Notes: a model not told the origin generated them from the letters alone. A DNA stretch of 41,861 nt from Myxococcales bacterium (GCA_009692555.1 SHYY01000027.1:1-41861); one strand, 5' to 3'; positions 1 to 10,588 are shown, counted from the stretch's first letter. Numbers and translations: made by a program.

Positions 1-230
1 GGGCTCCGCGATGGAGTGCAAGGCGATCGTGGATGCCCTTGCGGTCCTGCAACTCGCCTTGGAAGACACTCGGCGACAGGCCATGGAGTTGCTGACCCGC
101 ATCGTGGAGATGCTCACGCGCTTGTGCCGGAGAGGTGATCCCCCGCGCGCGAGTGCCCCTGAATCGACTACGACTACGACTACGACTACGACTCCGTGAG
201 CGGAGGGACCCCCTTCTCCGTCAAGCACCG
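1..230 (+). repeat. Right part of dispersed element (copy 1) with CGACTA repeats
   Basis: Bases 1 to about 230 match 37564-37781 almost base for base. The differences are a few substitutions and two extra CGACTA units near 165-192. The right end here reads GTCAAGCACC at 220-229, a variant of the GTTAAGCACCC terminal inverted repeat of the copy at 37331-37781. The left end lies outside the window. Confidence 0.75.
2..199 (+). pseudogene. C-terminal part of a four-helix-bundle (23S rRNA IVS-like) protein, cut by the window edge
   Basis: The frame is open from base 2 and ends at TGA 197-199. The visible residues (GSAMECKAIVDA, then a helical stretch ending in LTRIVEMLTRL) match the last two helices of the four-helix-bundle family related to proteins encoded in 23S rRNA intervening sequences. 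The tail is a run of nine threonines encoded by a CGACTA hexamer repeat. Nearly the same DNA occurs at 37564-37780, so this is one copy of a dispersed repeat. The gene may be complete upstream or truncated like the second copy; the window does not show it. The molecular role of stand-alone members is unknown. Confidence 0.55.
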
Positions 231-285
231 GCGAGGGCGAGGGCGCTTGATCCCGCTCTTCGCGTCGCGTAACACTCGCGCCGCG

Positions 286-1302
286 ATGTCCACGCGCGCT
301 CGCCCCTTTTTCGACCCGGGCCTGCCGGTCGCCGCGGCCGGCGGTGAAGCGTGGGCGCGCTGCGTCCGCACCCCCGGCGGCTACGCCTGGTGGTACTTCG
401 ACGCGCTGAGCAAGGCCGGTGATGGGCTGGTCTGCATCTTCTTCGTCGGATCGGTCTTCTCGCCCAGCTACGCGGCGCGCATCCGGCGCGGCCGGCGCAC
501 CCTGCCCGACGAGCACACCGGCGTGAACCTGGCGCTCTACCGCGGCGGGAAACAGGTGGCGTGGGTGATGTCCGAGTACCCCGGGCTGGAGGCGCTCAGC
601 GACGAACGGATCGCGATCGCCGGCTCCGTCATCGAGCGCGACGGCGCGGGCTGGCGGATCACGATCGCCGATCGCCAGGCGCCCTACCACCAGCGCATCG
701 AGGGGACGATCTCCGTCGCACCGCTGACCGGTCCGTTCGGCCCCGCCGAGATCACCCGCTGCGTCGGCGGTGGCGCCCACGGGTGGCGCGTCCTGGCGCC
801 GCGCGCGCATGTGCGGGCACGCTTCACCAGCCCCGGCTTCTCCCTCGACGGCATCGGCTATCACGATCGCAACCACGGCGACGGACGCCTCGAGGACGCC
901 TTCTCGCGCTGGGGCTGGGCGCGCTTCCATGGCCCGGCGGCGACCACCGTGGTCTACTCGATCACCGATCGCGGCGGGGGCCGGCGCGCCTTTGTCGCCC
1001 GCGCCAGCGACGGGGAGAGCGCCACTCCGGTCGAGCTGCCCCCTGATCCGGAGCACGGCTCGAGGCGAGTCGGCTGGGGCCTCGATCTCCCGCGCGAGTT
1101 CGGCGCCGGCGGACTCACCGTCGCGCCCACCACGCTGCTCGAGCAGGCGCCCTTCTACGCGCGCTACCAGGCACGGCTCCGCGGCGGCGACGACGGCGCA
1201 GCGGCGGAGGGGCTCGGCGAACACCTCGATCTCGACAGCTTCCGTCGTGGCTGGATCCAGTTCCTCCTGCGTTACAAGATGCTCGGCGCATGGAGGATCT
1301 GA
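286..1302 (+). CDS. Carotenoid 1,2-hydratase-like (CrtC family) protein
   Basis: 338 residues from ATG 286; an in-frame ATG at 196 would add a basic, low-complexity leader encoded by the repeat copy, so 286 is preferred. CrtC-family features include WWYFDA near the N terminus, a lipocalin-like beta-rich body and the motif GYHDRNHGDGRL in the middle, which corresponds to the conserved YHDHNWG-type motif of hydroxyneurosporene synthases. Family members add water to the terminal 1,2 double bond of acyclic carotenoids, but many CrtC-like proteins outside phototrophs have untested substrates. It overlaps the glycosyltransferase by 13 bases, so the two are probably co-translated. Confidence 0.75.
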   Translation: MSTRARPFFDPGLPVAAAGGEAWARCVRTPGGYAWWYFDALSKAGDGLVCIFFVGSVFSPSYAARIRRGRRTLPDEHTGVNLALYRGGKQVAWVMSEYPGLEALSDERIAIAGSVIERDGAGWRITIADRQAPYHQRIEGTISVAPLTGPFGPAEITRCVGGGAHGWRVLAPRAHVRARFTSPGFSLDGIGYHDRNHGDGRLEDAFSRWGWARFHGPAATTVVYSITDRGGGRRAFVARASDGESATPVELPPDPEHGSRRVGWGLDLPREFGAGGLTVAPTTLLEQAPFYARYQARLRGGDDGAAAEGLGEHLDLDSFRRGWIQFLLRYKMLGAWRI

Positions 1303-2075
1303 TCGCCACCCTGCCCCCCGCGCTGGCGGTGGTGATCGCCGCCCACAACGAGGAGCACGCGATCGGGCGGTGCCTGGAGTCGGTCCTCGCGTCACGGTCC
1401 GATCTCCAGAATCGGCTCCCGGCCGGGCTGCCCTGCGAGGTGATCGTCGTCGACAACCGCTCGACCGATCGCACCGCCACCGTCGCCGCCTCGTTCCCCG
1501 GCGTGCGGGTGGTGGAGTGCGCCCTCCTCGGCGCGGTCCATGCCAAGACCGCCGGCGTCGCCATCGCCGTGGCGCCGCTCGTGGCGGTGATCGATGCCGA
1601 TTCCACGTGCCCGGCCGACTGGCTGGCAAAGATCGTCGCCGCCTTCGCCGCCGAGCCCGATCTGGTCGGCCTCTCGGGCCCGGCGCGCTACCGCAAGCCC
1701 CGCCTCTGGGTGCGGGGAGTGATGGTCCTCTGGTACGGGTGGTGGAAGACCATCGCCTGGTGCGCCGGCAAGGCCTTCTACGCCACCGGCACCAACGTCG
1801 CGTTCCGTCGCGCCGCCTACCTCGCGGCGGGCGGCTTCGACACCAACGTCCTCGTCGGCGGCGACGAGGTCGGCTTCTTCCACCGCCTGCGCAAGCGCGG
1901 CATGACCCGCTTCACCGACGATCTGTGGGTCGAGACCGACCCGCGCCGCACCGAGGTCGGCTTCCTCCGCTTCTTCTTCTCGACGGTGATGCTGCGCTAC
2001 GTGATCAACTACACCATCTACCGGATCACCGGCCGCTCGCTCGTCAAGGGCTACCTCCCCGGGTCGAAAGTCTAG
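1290..2075 (+). CDS. Family 2 glycosyltransferase
   Basis: 261 residues. The N terminus has the GT-A nucleotide-binding start AVVIAAHNEEHAIGRCLESV. VIVVDNRSTDRT follows, and then VIDADS, which supplies the DxD metal/nucleotide-sugar motif. A C-terminal hydrophobic stretch (FLRFFFSTVMLRYVINYTIY) suggests membrane association. Members transfer a sugar from a nucleotide donor to lipid, carotenoid or polysaccharide acceptors; the acceptor cannot be read from sequence. The neighbouring CrtC-like and desaturase-like genes make a glycosylated carotenoid or lipid a reasonable inference. It overlaps the end of the upstream gene, with no room for a separate promoter. Confidence 0.85.
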   Translation: MEDLIATLPPALAVVIAAHNEEHAIGRCLESVLASRSDLQNRLPAGLPCEVIVVDNRSTDRTATVAASFPGVRVVECALLGAVHAKTAGVAIAVAPLVAVIDADSTCPADWLAKIVAAFAAEPDLVGLSGPARYRKPRLWVRGVMVLWYGWWKTIAWCAGKAFYATGTNVAFRRAAYLAAGGFDTNVLVGGDEVGFFHRLRKRGMTRFTDDLWVETDPRRTEVGFLRFFFSTVMLRYVINYTIYRITGRSLVKGYLPGSKV

Positions 2076-2154
2076 GATCCTGTCAGGGTAGTCAGGGCCC
2101 GCGGCGGTCTGTGATCCTCGCCTGCCGTCCCTCCGCATGCGATAGTCCCACCCC

Positions 2155-3627
2155 GTGCCCACCAGCTTCTACGACGTCGTCGTGATCGGCGATGAGCTGG
2201 CCGGCACCGTCGCTGCGGCGCTGCTCGCCCGGCGTGGCTTCCGCGTGCTGATGCTCTCCTCCACGCCGGTGGAACGCGACGCGGTCGGGCCCCATCAGGT
2301 GCCGCGCGCCCCGCTCGCCCTCACCGGCCTCGAGTCGCCCACGCTGAAGCGCGTGGTCGGCGAGCTCAACCTCCTCCAGCTCCTCCGCCGCCGCGTCGAG
2401 CCGAACCGCCCCGGCTGGCAGCTCCTCCTCTCCGATCACCGCCTCGATGTCGACGAGGATCTGCCCCGCGAGCTGGCGCGCGAGCTGCCCGACGAGGCGG
2501 CCGCGTCCCTGTCATGGCTCGCCCGCGCCCGGGAGATCTCCGCCACCTTCGAACCGCTCCTGGCGCAGGACGTGACGCTCCCGCCCGACGGATTCTGGGA
2601 TCGTCGCGACCTGAAGCGGATCACCGCCCAGCTCCCCCCCGAGGGCACCGCCCAGGCACTCGCGGATCCCTACACCCCCCTCGCGCCGGGCCCTCCCCGC
2701 CTGCTCGCGTCGCTGCCGGCGCTGTTCGCCTCCGATCTCCACCGCCCCGGCGTCACCGCCAGCGCCCGCCTCGCCGACCTCCACCGACGGGGAACCTGGC
2801 GTCTCGACGGCGGCCGCGAGGCGCTCCGGCAGCTCCTCATCGAGCGCATCCGCACCTACTCCGGCGAGGTCCGCCACGACGTGGGCGCGCGCACGCTCGT
2901 GATCAAGCGCGGTCGCGCGATCGGCGTCGGCATCGGCGACCGCGACGAGACCGTGGGCTGCGCCCAGGTGATCGCCGGCCTCGCGGCGCGCGATCTGGTC
3001 GACCTCCTGCCCGAACGCCCCCCGCGCCGCCTCGCCGACGCCGCCCGTCTCGGCGTGGCCTTCCATCGCTACCGGATCCATCTCGTCGCGCCGCTCGAAG
3101 TCTTCCCCGACGCGCTCGGTCCGCTCGCCTTCGCGCTGCGGGATCCCGCCGCCCCCGAAGCGGACGGCAACGCCCTGGCGATCCACCTCACCCCCGGCCA
3201 CGACCGTCACGCCACGCTGACCGCCGAGGCGCTGGCCACCGATCCATCTCCGGCAGGGCTCGATCGCGTCCGCCGTGCCACCCTGGCCCATCTCGACGCG
3301 ATCTTCCCGTTCCTCGACCGCCACCTCGCCGCCCTCTGGTCGCCCCACGACGGTCTGCCGGCCGAGGGCGCCTCCATCCACCAGCCGGTGGTGGTCCCAC
3401 CGATCGCCCTCGACGCCATCTGGGACCTGCCGGGTGCCCGCCCACTCGGCCTGTGCGGCCTGCCACACGCCTCCGGCATCAAGGGTCTCTATCTCGCCTC
3501 CCGCCAGGTCCTCCCCGGTCTGGGCTTCGAGGGCGAGCTCGCCACCGGTTGGGGCGCGGCCCGGCTGATCACCTCCCGCTCGCAACGCCGCGAGGTCGAC
3601 AAGACGGCGCTGCTCGTCGGAGGCTAG
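2155..3627 (+). CDS. FAD/NAD(P)-binding oxidoreductase, phytoene desaturase-like
   Basis: 490 residues from GTG 2155. The N terminus is a Rossmann dinucleotide-binding fold (DVVVIGDELAGTVAAALLARRG), with one glycine of the usual GxGxxG replaced. A C-terminal block around LPGLGFEGELATGWGAARLI resembles the FAD-contacting end of CrtI/amine-oxidase-type flavoproteins, and the length fits that group. The middle region is divergent, so the substrate is unknown; a role with the CrtC-like gene 79 bases upstream is inferred. It ends 2 bases from the convergent PilZ gene. A -10-like GATAGT lies 8 bases before the GTG, so it may also have its own start of transcription. Confidence 0.7.
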   Translation: MPTSFYDVVVIGDELAGTVAAALLARRGFRVLMLSSTPVERDAVGPHQVPRAPLALTGLESPTLKRVVGELNLLQLLRRRVEPNRPGWQLLLSDHRLDVDEDLPRELARELPDEAAASLSWLARAREISATFEPLLAQDVTLPPDGFWDRRDLKRITAQLPPEGTAQALADPYTPLAPGPPRLLASLPALFASDLHRPGVTASARLADLHRRGTWRLDGGREALRQLLIERIRTYSGEVRHDVGARTLVIKRGRAIGVGIGDRDETVGCAQVIAGLAARDLVDLLPERPPRRLADAARLGVAFHRYRIHLVAPLEVFPDALGPLAFALRDPAAPEADGNALAIHLTPGHDRHATLTAEALATDPSPAGLDRVRRATLAHLDAIFPFLDRHLAALWSPHDGLPAEGASIHQPVVVPPIALDAIWDLPGARPLGLCGLPHASGIKGLYLASRQVLPGLGFEGELATGWGAARLITSRSQRREVDKTALLVGG

Positions 3628-3629
3628 CG

Positions 3630-3980
3630 CTACGTCGGGCCGTGCTGCTCCACGAACCGGGCGATCTCCCGCGCGTGGTCTGGCGCCATGCCGGCGAAGC
3701 GCACACCGACGGTGCGACCGCCGCTCTCCGGGCGATCGAACACCACCTCGGCGCGCACCTGGATCAGCGGGCCGCCCGGCAGCGCGAAGGTCAGCGCCAC
3801 CGGCGTTCGCACCGCCCAGGCCGCGTCCCCGACGTGCCGGAGCGTCATCCCCAGCGGGCCGATATTGGCCGCCTGGGCCAGGTGCACCGTTTCTCCCGCC
3901 CGCTTCACCACCGCCGCGACCAGCGGCCTGCGCGCGGCCGAGCGCCGCTCCCGGGGCGATTGTCTCCGTTCGAGTATCAT
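3630..3980 (-). CDS. PilZ-domain protein
   Basis: 116 residues from ATG 3980. An in-frame upstream start would add 15 residues that overlap the promoter, so the shorter form is chosen. RRQSPRERRSAARRP at the N terminus supplies the arginine-rich switch, and NIGPLGMTL matches the (D/N)xSxxG strand in a degenerate form with P in place of S. VRFAGM and a closing helix complete a single PilZ beta barrel. PilZ domains bind cyclic di-GMP and act on motility, exopolysaccharide or gliding machinery; the degenerate motif leaves real binding uncertain. It is the last gene of a minus-strand group with the Trm112-like and metallophosphoesterase genes, but has its own promoter. Confidence 0.75.
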   Translation of the reverse strand: MILERRQSPRERRSAARRPLVAAVVKRAGETVHLAQAANIGPLGMTLRHVGDAAWAVRTPVALTFALPGGPLIQVRAEVVFDRPESGGRTVGVRFAGMAPDHAREIARFVEQHGPT

Positions 3981-3986
3981 GGTCCG

Positions 3987-4015
3987 ATCGTACCGGCCCC
4001 CGACGGAGAGCGCAA
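3987..4015 (-). promoter_or_regulatory. Sigma-70-type promoter of the PilZ gene
   Basis: On the minus strand: TTGCGC (4010-4015), 17 bases, TACGAT (3987-3992), then six bases to the ATG at 3980. Transcription would start at or next to the start codon, giving a leaderless mRNA. Confidence 0.55.
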
Positions 4016-4053
4016 TTTTTCGCACCTTTCCCTACCCCTGCCCCACCGCGGGA

Positions 4054-4227
4054 TCAACCCTCGATCGGGCGCGCCTCCTCGGCCAGGAGCTGCGGGATAT
4101 CGTCGATCACCGGGTAGAGCAGCTTGCACTTCGCGCAGCTCAGCCCGTCGCCGGCGGCGGTTTGCGCCAGCTCGCCGCGGCACTTCGGGCACCGCACCAG
4201 GTCGAGCAATTCAGGGTGGATCGCCAT
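4054..4227 (-). CDS. Trm112/YcaR-family small zinc-binding protein
   Basis: 57 residues, starting MAIHPELLDLVRCPKC. The family signature is clear: LLDLVRCPKCRGEL, then LSCAKCKLLYPVIDDIP and LLAEEARP. The two CxxC pairs (residues 13/16 and 31/34) could bind one zinc. In eukaryotes and archaea Trm112 activates several methyltransferases; bacterial members are usually conserved but less well defined partners, often near lipid A or cell-envelope genes. The length is typical of the bacterial family. It lies 74 bases downstream of the metallophosphoesterase on the same strand. Confidence 0.9.
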   Translation of the reverse strand: MAIHPELLDLVRCPKCRGELAQTAAGDGLSCAKCKLLYPVIDDIPQLLAEEARPIEG

Positions 4228-4301
4228 GGCGACGGCTTACCAGCAAAGGAGCGCGCCGTCTACCGCGTGAGGACGGATGGAGGAGGGATGGAAGGAGGCT
4301 A

Positions 4302-5690
4302 CTAGACGAGGCGGGTGCTCGAGCCGCCCTGCCAGCGACAGAGCTCGGCGCGCGGCTCGTCCTCGCCGGAGATGATGAGGTGGGTGAATGCCTGCTCCGG
4401 GCCGCCGTCCCCCTCGGAGGACAGCCAGGTGCCGGTGTTGAAGTAGACGCCCCCGTCGGCCAGCTTGATCTCCTCCGGGTGATGCGAGTGGCCAAACACG
4501 ATGAACCGCGTGCGCACGATCCGGAGGATCGCCTCGGGCACCCGTCGCAGGAGCGCCGCCGAGTCAAGCAGCCGCAGCCGCGCCAGGAGCTGGTTCGCCG
4601 CCGCCGCCGCCGCCACGATCCCCGCTGCCGCCCCGATGCGCGGCCACCCTCGCATCGTCGCCACCACCACCGCCAGCATCATCACCGTCGCGATCCCGAG
4701 GAGGAACCGGTCGAGGAACAGCGCCACCAGCAGCTTGTGAAAGCTCTTCAGCACCGGCAGCCGCCGCAGCCCATCGAGCGCCACCACCTTGTCCACTGCC
4801 ATCCGGTAGGAGTCCGCCAGCGTGTGCAGCCGCGCCCGGTGCAGCTCGGCGCGCAGCGCATCCGATTGCCGGTCGGTGAGCTGCGCCCAGATCTCGATCA
4901 GCTTGCGGATCATCCCGGCGTAGAACAGCAGCAGCCGGGCCGCGCCGCGCGCTCCCTGGGCCGCCGCCCAGCGCGCGTAGTCGATGAAATTCCACGCCTC
5001 GGCGCAGTGCGGATCCATCTGCGGCACGAGGTTGGCGAAGTAGCGCACCCCGGCATGGGCCAGCGAGAGCGCCACCCCGCCCGTCGAGGCCACCGGGTGA
5101 AGCTGGTAGTCGAACGAGCAGTGCTCGTCGTACTGATGCCCGTGCTCGACGTAGACCAGGTTCTCCTCGTAGTAGAACCACGGGCAGAACCGGATGCTCT
5201 CGGCCGGCGCGCCGTGCCCCTCGAGCACCTCGACCAATCGCCGTTGCACCGCCTGGTAATGGAACTCGACGTCGTGGTTCCCCATCACCACCACCAGCTC
5301 GTTCCCCGCCGCGACGAACCGCCCGAGCTGCCGGAACACCTCCTGATGCCGCTCCACCACCCGATCGAGCTTGTGCCGCGACTGCGGCTCGCCGTGGCCG
5401 AGGCCGAACCGCTGCTCGTCGTCGTCACTGGGCGCGGCCGCGAGGTTGCCCTGCCCGGGCGCCGGCAGGATGTGCACCGACATGAAATCGACCATGTCGC
5501 CGTTGATCACCAGCCGCCATGCCCGCCCGCCGATCCGGTGCTCGGTGTAGTGCGTGAGGAACGCGATCAGCTCCCGCTCCAGCGCGACCAACCGTCTCAG
5601 GTATGACACGGTCGCCGTGGTCGGCCGCAGATCCTCACCCAGATGCAGATCCGAGATGACCAGGATGTTCTTGTCGAGACGGCCAATCAT
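4302..5690 (-). CDS. Membrane-tethered metallophosphoesterase
   Basis: 462 residues from ATG 5690. The calcineurin-like metal-binding motifs appear in order: ISDLHLGE near the N terminus, INGDMVDF, MGNHDVEF, EHGHQYDE and, near the C terminus, FGHSHHPEE followed by YFNTGTWL. The phosphoesterase fold is interrupted before the GHSHH motif by about 200 residues, which include a hydrophobic pair (LLGIATVMMLAVVVATM and IGAAAGIVAAAAAA) likely to form a membrane hairpin. It resembles large UDP-2,3-diacylglucosamine hydrolase/Ser-Thr phosphatase-like proteins, but the substrate is unknown. It is transcribed divergently from the Fe-S oxidoreductase at 5920. Confidence 0.85.
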   Translation of the reverse strand: MIGRLDKNILVISDLHLGEDLRPTTATVSYLRRLVALERELIAFLTHYTEHRIGGRAWRLVINGDMVDFMSVHILPAPGQGNLAAAPSDDDEQRFGLGHGEPQSRHKLDRVVERHQEVFRQLGRFVAAGNELVVVMGNHDVEFHYQAVQRRLVEVLEGHGAPAESIRFCPWFYYEENLVYVEHGHQYDEHCSFDYQLHPVASTGGVALSLAHAGVRYFANLVPQMDPHCAEAWNFIDYARWAAAQGARGAARLLLFYAGMIRKLIEIWAQLTDRQSDALRAELHRARLHTLADSYRMAVDKVVALDGLRRLPVLKSFHKLLVALFLDRFLLGIATVMMLAVVVATMRGWPRIGAAAGIVAAAAAANQLLARLRLLDSAALLRRVPEAILRIVRTRFIVFGHSHHPEEIKLADGGVYFNTGTWLSSEGDGGPEQAFTHLIISGEDEPRAELCRWQGGSSTRLV

Positions 5691-5841
5691 GTGAAAACGC
5701 TGCCTTCCTCTGCTGAAACCTTGATCCGGCCCAGGCGCCGGAGCAACCCTGTTTCCTCTCGGTTGCAAGCACGAGGCCGTTCATTCGCGATTCTGTTGCC
5801 GATTCGGCCGACCGGCGCCCCGGACCAGCCCGCGGCCGCGG

Positions 5842-5869
5842 TTGGCGACGCGAAGGCGCTGTGTTATAG
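5842..5869 (+). promoter_or_regulatory. Promoter candidate for the Fe-S oxidoreductase
   Basis: TTGGCG (5842-5847), a 16-base spacer and TTATAG (5864-5869) lie in the 229-base divergent gap between 5690 and 5920. The same TTATAG hexamer occurs before the gene at 13418. Confidence 0.4.
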
Positions 5870-5919
5870 GCGAAGCAGCCCATGACGCACGGCTCCGCCA
5901 CCGCATCCCCGGGGACTTC

Positions 5920-8028
<2,109 letters not shown>

Positions 8029-8054
8029 TAATCATTTATGTTTCAAGATAGAGA

Positions 8055-8083
8055 TTGAAAGGTCCGACCAATTTACCTATCGT
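8055..8083 (+). promoter_or_regulatory. Promoter of the GMC oxidoreductase
   Basis: TTGAAA (8055-8060), 17 bases, TATCGT (8078-8083), in an unusually AT-rich gap. The -10 ends six bases before ATG 8090, so a leaderless start is likely. Confidence 0.5.
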
Positions 8084-8089
8084 CCCTTC

Positions 8090-10012
8090 ATGCGTAGCCA
8101 GCCCGCCCCGCGCACCGAGTGCTTCAGCCCGCGCGAGCGCCGCGGACTCGCCGCAGTCGCCGAGACCGCCGTGCCCGCCGGCCGCGTCTTCCCGGGCGCA
8201 GGGGAGGCGTGCATCGCCAAGGTGGAGCGCTATCTCGCCGACGCGGGCACGGCCGCGTCCACCGGCTATCGCGCGCTGTTCTACGCCCTCGACGGCGCGG
8301 CGATCCTCAAGCACGCGCGCGGCTACGAGAACCTCACCCCGGGCGAGCGGCTGGCGCTCCTCGACAGCTGGCGCACCGCCAACTACGCGCGCCGCACCGC
8401 CCTCCGCGCGCTGCTCGCGCCGATCAAGATCTCCCACTTCAACGATCCCGAGATATACCGCCACGTCGGCTGCGTCTACGGGATCACCCCGCCGGCGACG
8501 ATCGAGCGGCCGCGCTACCTCGATCGCGCGCTCTCCGCCGCCGACGTGGCCGGCGAGACCCTCGAATGCGACGTGGTGGTGATCGGCACCGGCGCGGGCG
8601 GCGCGGTGGTGGCGCGCGAGCTGGCGGAGCAGGGCGTGGCGGTGGTGATGCTCGAGGAGGGCGAGTGGTACACCCGGGCCGACTTCAACGGCCACGCGAT
8701 CGAGATGCAGAAGAAGATGTTCCGCGACATGGGCGCGACCATCTCCGTCGGCAACGTGGCGATCCCGATCCCGATCGGCCGGACCGTCGGCGGCACCACG
8801 ACAATCAATTCAGGCACCTGCTACCGCGCGCCGGAGCGCGTCCTGAAGAGCTGGCGCGATCAGCACGGCCTCTCCGATTTCTCGTCGGAGATGCTGGATC
8901 CCTACTACCGCCGCGTCGAGGAGGTGCTCGGCGTGGCCGAGGCGCGCGGCGAGTTCCTCGGCGGCATCGCGCGCCTGATCGGCCGCGGCTGCGACGCGCT
9001 CGGCTACCAGCACAAGCCGCTCCGCCGCAACGCCCCCGACTGCGACGGCAAGGGCGTCTGCTGCTTCGGCTGCCCCACCGACGCCAAGCGCTCCACCAAT
9101 GTCTCCTACGTGCCACTCGCCCTGCGCGCCGGCGCGACGCTGGTGAAGGGCGTGCGGGCCGACGAGGTGCTTTGCGAGCGCGGCCGCGCGGTGGGCGTGA
9201 AGGCGAGCGCGCGCGGCGGGGTGCAGGTCACGGTGCGCGCCAAGGCGGTGGTGGCCTCCTGCGGCTCGCTGATGACGCCGGTGTTCCTGCTCGGCAACGG
9301 GCTCGCCAACTCCTCGGGGCAGGTCGGGAAGAACCTCTCGATCCACCCCGCGGCGGCCCTGTTCGCGCGCTTCGACGAGGACGTGAGCGGCTTCAACGCC
9401 ATCCCCCAGGGCTACTCGATCGAGCACTTCCACGACGAGGGGCTGCTCTTCGAGGGCGCGTTCGCCCCGCTCGACGTCGGCGCGGCGTCGATCACCCACA
9501 TCGGCCCGACCTTCACCGACATGATGGAATCCTACGATCGCCTGGCCTGCTTCGGCTTCATGATCGAGGACAGCTCGCGCGGGCGCGTGCGCCGCGGCCC
9601 GGGCGGCAAGCCGCTCATCACCTACATGCTAAACCGCCACGATGTGGCAAGAATGAAGCGCGGTGTGGAGATCCTCGGCCGGATCTTTTTCGCCGCCGGC
9701 GCGCGCACCGTCTACCCGGCCCTGAACGGCTTCGACGAGTGGCACAGCCTCGCCGACATGGAGCCGTTCTACCGCGCCACGCTGCACGCCCGCGACTTCG
9801 ATATCAGCGCCTACCACCCGCTCGGCACCGCGCGCATGGGCCTCGACGCCCACACCTCGGTGGTCGGCCCCGATCACCAGAGCCACGACGTCCCCGGCCT
9901 CTACGTCGTCGACGGCAGCGCCGTTCCCTCGTCGCTGGCGGTCAATCCGCAGCTGACGATCATGGCGCTCGCCACGCGCGCCGCGGAGAAGCTCGCCGCG
10001 CGGATGGGATAG
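8090..10012 (+). CDS. GMC-family FAD oxidoreductase with N-terminal gluconate-dehydrogenase-like helical domain
   Basis: 640 residues. Residues 1 to about 150 are helical and resemble the small-subunit-like domain often fused to GMC enzymes. The FAD-binding motif is VVVIGTGAGGAVVARELAEQ, followed by GRTVGGTTTINSGTCYRAP. A cysteine-rich insert (CDGKGVCCFGCPTDAKRS) is typical of long-chain alcohol or sterol oxidase relatives. The C terminus has YHPLGTARMG and the DGSAVPSSLAVNPQLTIMAL signature with the catalytic His/Asn positions. The family oxidises alcohols using FAD; the substrate here (fatty alcohol or sterol) is a guess. It lies 61 bases after the Fe-S oxidoreductase but has its own promoter. 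Confidence 0.88.
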   Translation: MRSQPAPRTECFSPRERRGLAAVAETAVPAGRVFPGAGEACIAKVERYLADAGTAASTGYRALFYALDGAAILKHARGYENLTPGERLALLDSWRTANYARRTALRALLAPIKISHFNDPEIYRHVGCVYGITPPATIERPRYLDRALSAADVAGETLECDVVVIGTGAGGAVVARELAEQGVAVVMLEEGEWYTRADFNGHAIEMQKKMFRDMGATISVGNVAIPIPIGRTVGGTTTINSGTCYRAPERVLKSWRDQHGLSDFSSEMLDPYYRRVEEVLGVAEARGEFLGGIARLIGRGCDALGYQHKPLRRNAPDCDGKGVCCFGCPTDAKRSTNVSYVPLALRAGATLVKGVRADEVLCERGRAVGVKASARGGVQVTVRAKAVVASCGSLMTPVFLLGNGLANSSGQVGKNLSIHPAAALFARFDEDVSGFNAIPQGYSIEHFHDEGLLFEGAFAPLDVGAASITHIGPTFTDMMESYDRLACFGFMIEDSSRGRVRRGPGGKPLITYMLNRHDVARMKRGVEILGRIFFAAGARTVYPALNGFDEWHSLADMEPFYRATLHARDFDISAYHPLGTARMGLDAHTSVVGPDHQSHDVPGLYVVDGSAVPSSLAVNPQLTIMALATRAAEKLAARMG

Positions 10013-10017
10013 CCCCC

Positions 10018-10377
10018 TCAGGCGAAGCGGACCAGTTTCGACTTGCGGATCCGCTTGTCGCGGGTCATCAGCGGAAGGCCGTGGACGACGCTGGTGGCCG
10101 CGATGATCTCGTCGGCGGGATCGCTCCGGAAATCGAGGCGGGTGGAGGCGCGGCTGACCGCGAGATCGAGCGGCCAGACGTGGAGGGAGCTGAGCACGCG
10201 GATGACCTCCGGATCGTCGAGGTCGATCGTGATCCGGCCCAGCTGCGCGAGCTTGGCGACCTCCCAGAGGACGATCGCCGAGATGGTCCATCGCTCCGCC
10301 GAGAGCACCCGCCGTTCGCGAAGGGTGAGTTCGTCGCTCAGCGCGAAAATGAGGATGTGGGTATCAAGATTCAGCAT
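10018..10377 (-). CDS. PIN-domain toxin (VapC-like)
   Basis: 119 residues. PIN-nuclease acidic residues are in place: D5 in LDTH, E39 in LWEVAKL, D86/D89 in SDPADEIIAATS and D107 in MTRDKRI. PIN toxins cleave tRNA or rRNA with Mg2+ or Mn2+. The start overlaps the end of the upstream antitoxin by 14 bases, the usual toxin-antitoxin arrangement. It is closest in pattern to the PIN proteins paired with Phd/YefM antitoxins. It is convergent with the GMC gene, five bases apart. Confidence 0.88.
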   Translation of the reverse strand: MLNLDTHILIFALSDELTLRERRVLSAERWTISAIVLWEVAKLAQLGRITIDLDDPEVIRVLSSLHVWPLDLAVSRASTRLDFRSDPADEIIAATSVVHGLPLMTRDKRIRKSKLVRFA

Positions 10378-10588
10378 CCGCGTCCCAGCGCTCGCCCGTG
10401 GACAGGATGTCGCCCCGCACCTCGATCCGCCCCTTGAGACAGCCGATCAGCGCGCCCGACTCCCGCTCGATCGGGATCAGCCTGGCGACGGGCCGGCCAT
10501 GCTTGGTGATCACGATCCCCTCGGGCTCCAGCCGATCCAGCAGCGCGAGACACTGCTCCTTGAACTTCGCGGCGCCGAGCTTCGTCAT
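10364..10588 (-). CDS. Phd/YefM-family antitoxin
   Basis: 74 residues from ATG 10588, which has GGAGGG four bases upstream; a GTG at 10612 would add eight residues but lacks such a site. AAKFKEQCLALLDRL, then IVITKHGRPVARLIPI, is the Phd/YefM DNA-binding and dimerisation fold. The C-terminal part (GDILSTGERWDADAES) would wrap the PIN toxin. It should repress its own promoter together with the toxin. Confidence 0.88.
   Translation of the reverse strand: MTKLGAAKFKEQCLALLDRLEPEGIVITKHGRPVARLIPIERESGALIGCLKGRIEVRGDILSTGERWDADAES

Noticed and set aside
2514..5606. 1030-codon open frame on plus
   Set aside because: Shadow of the FAD oxidoreductase, PilZ, Trm112-like and metallophosphoesterase genes; Pro/Arg-rich with no domain.
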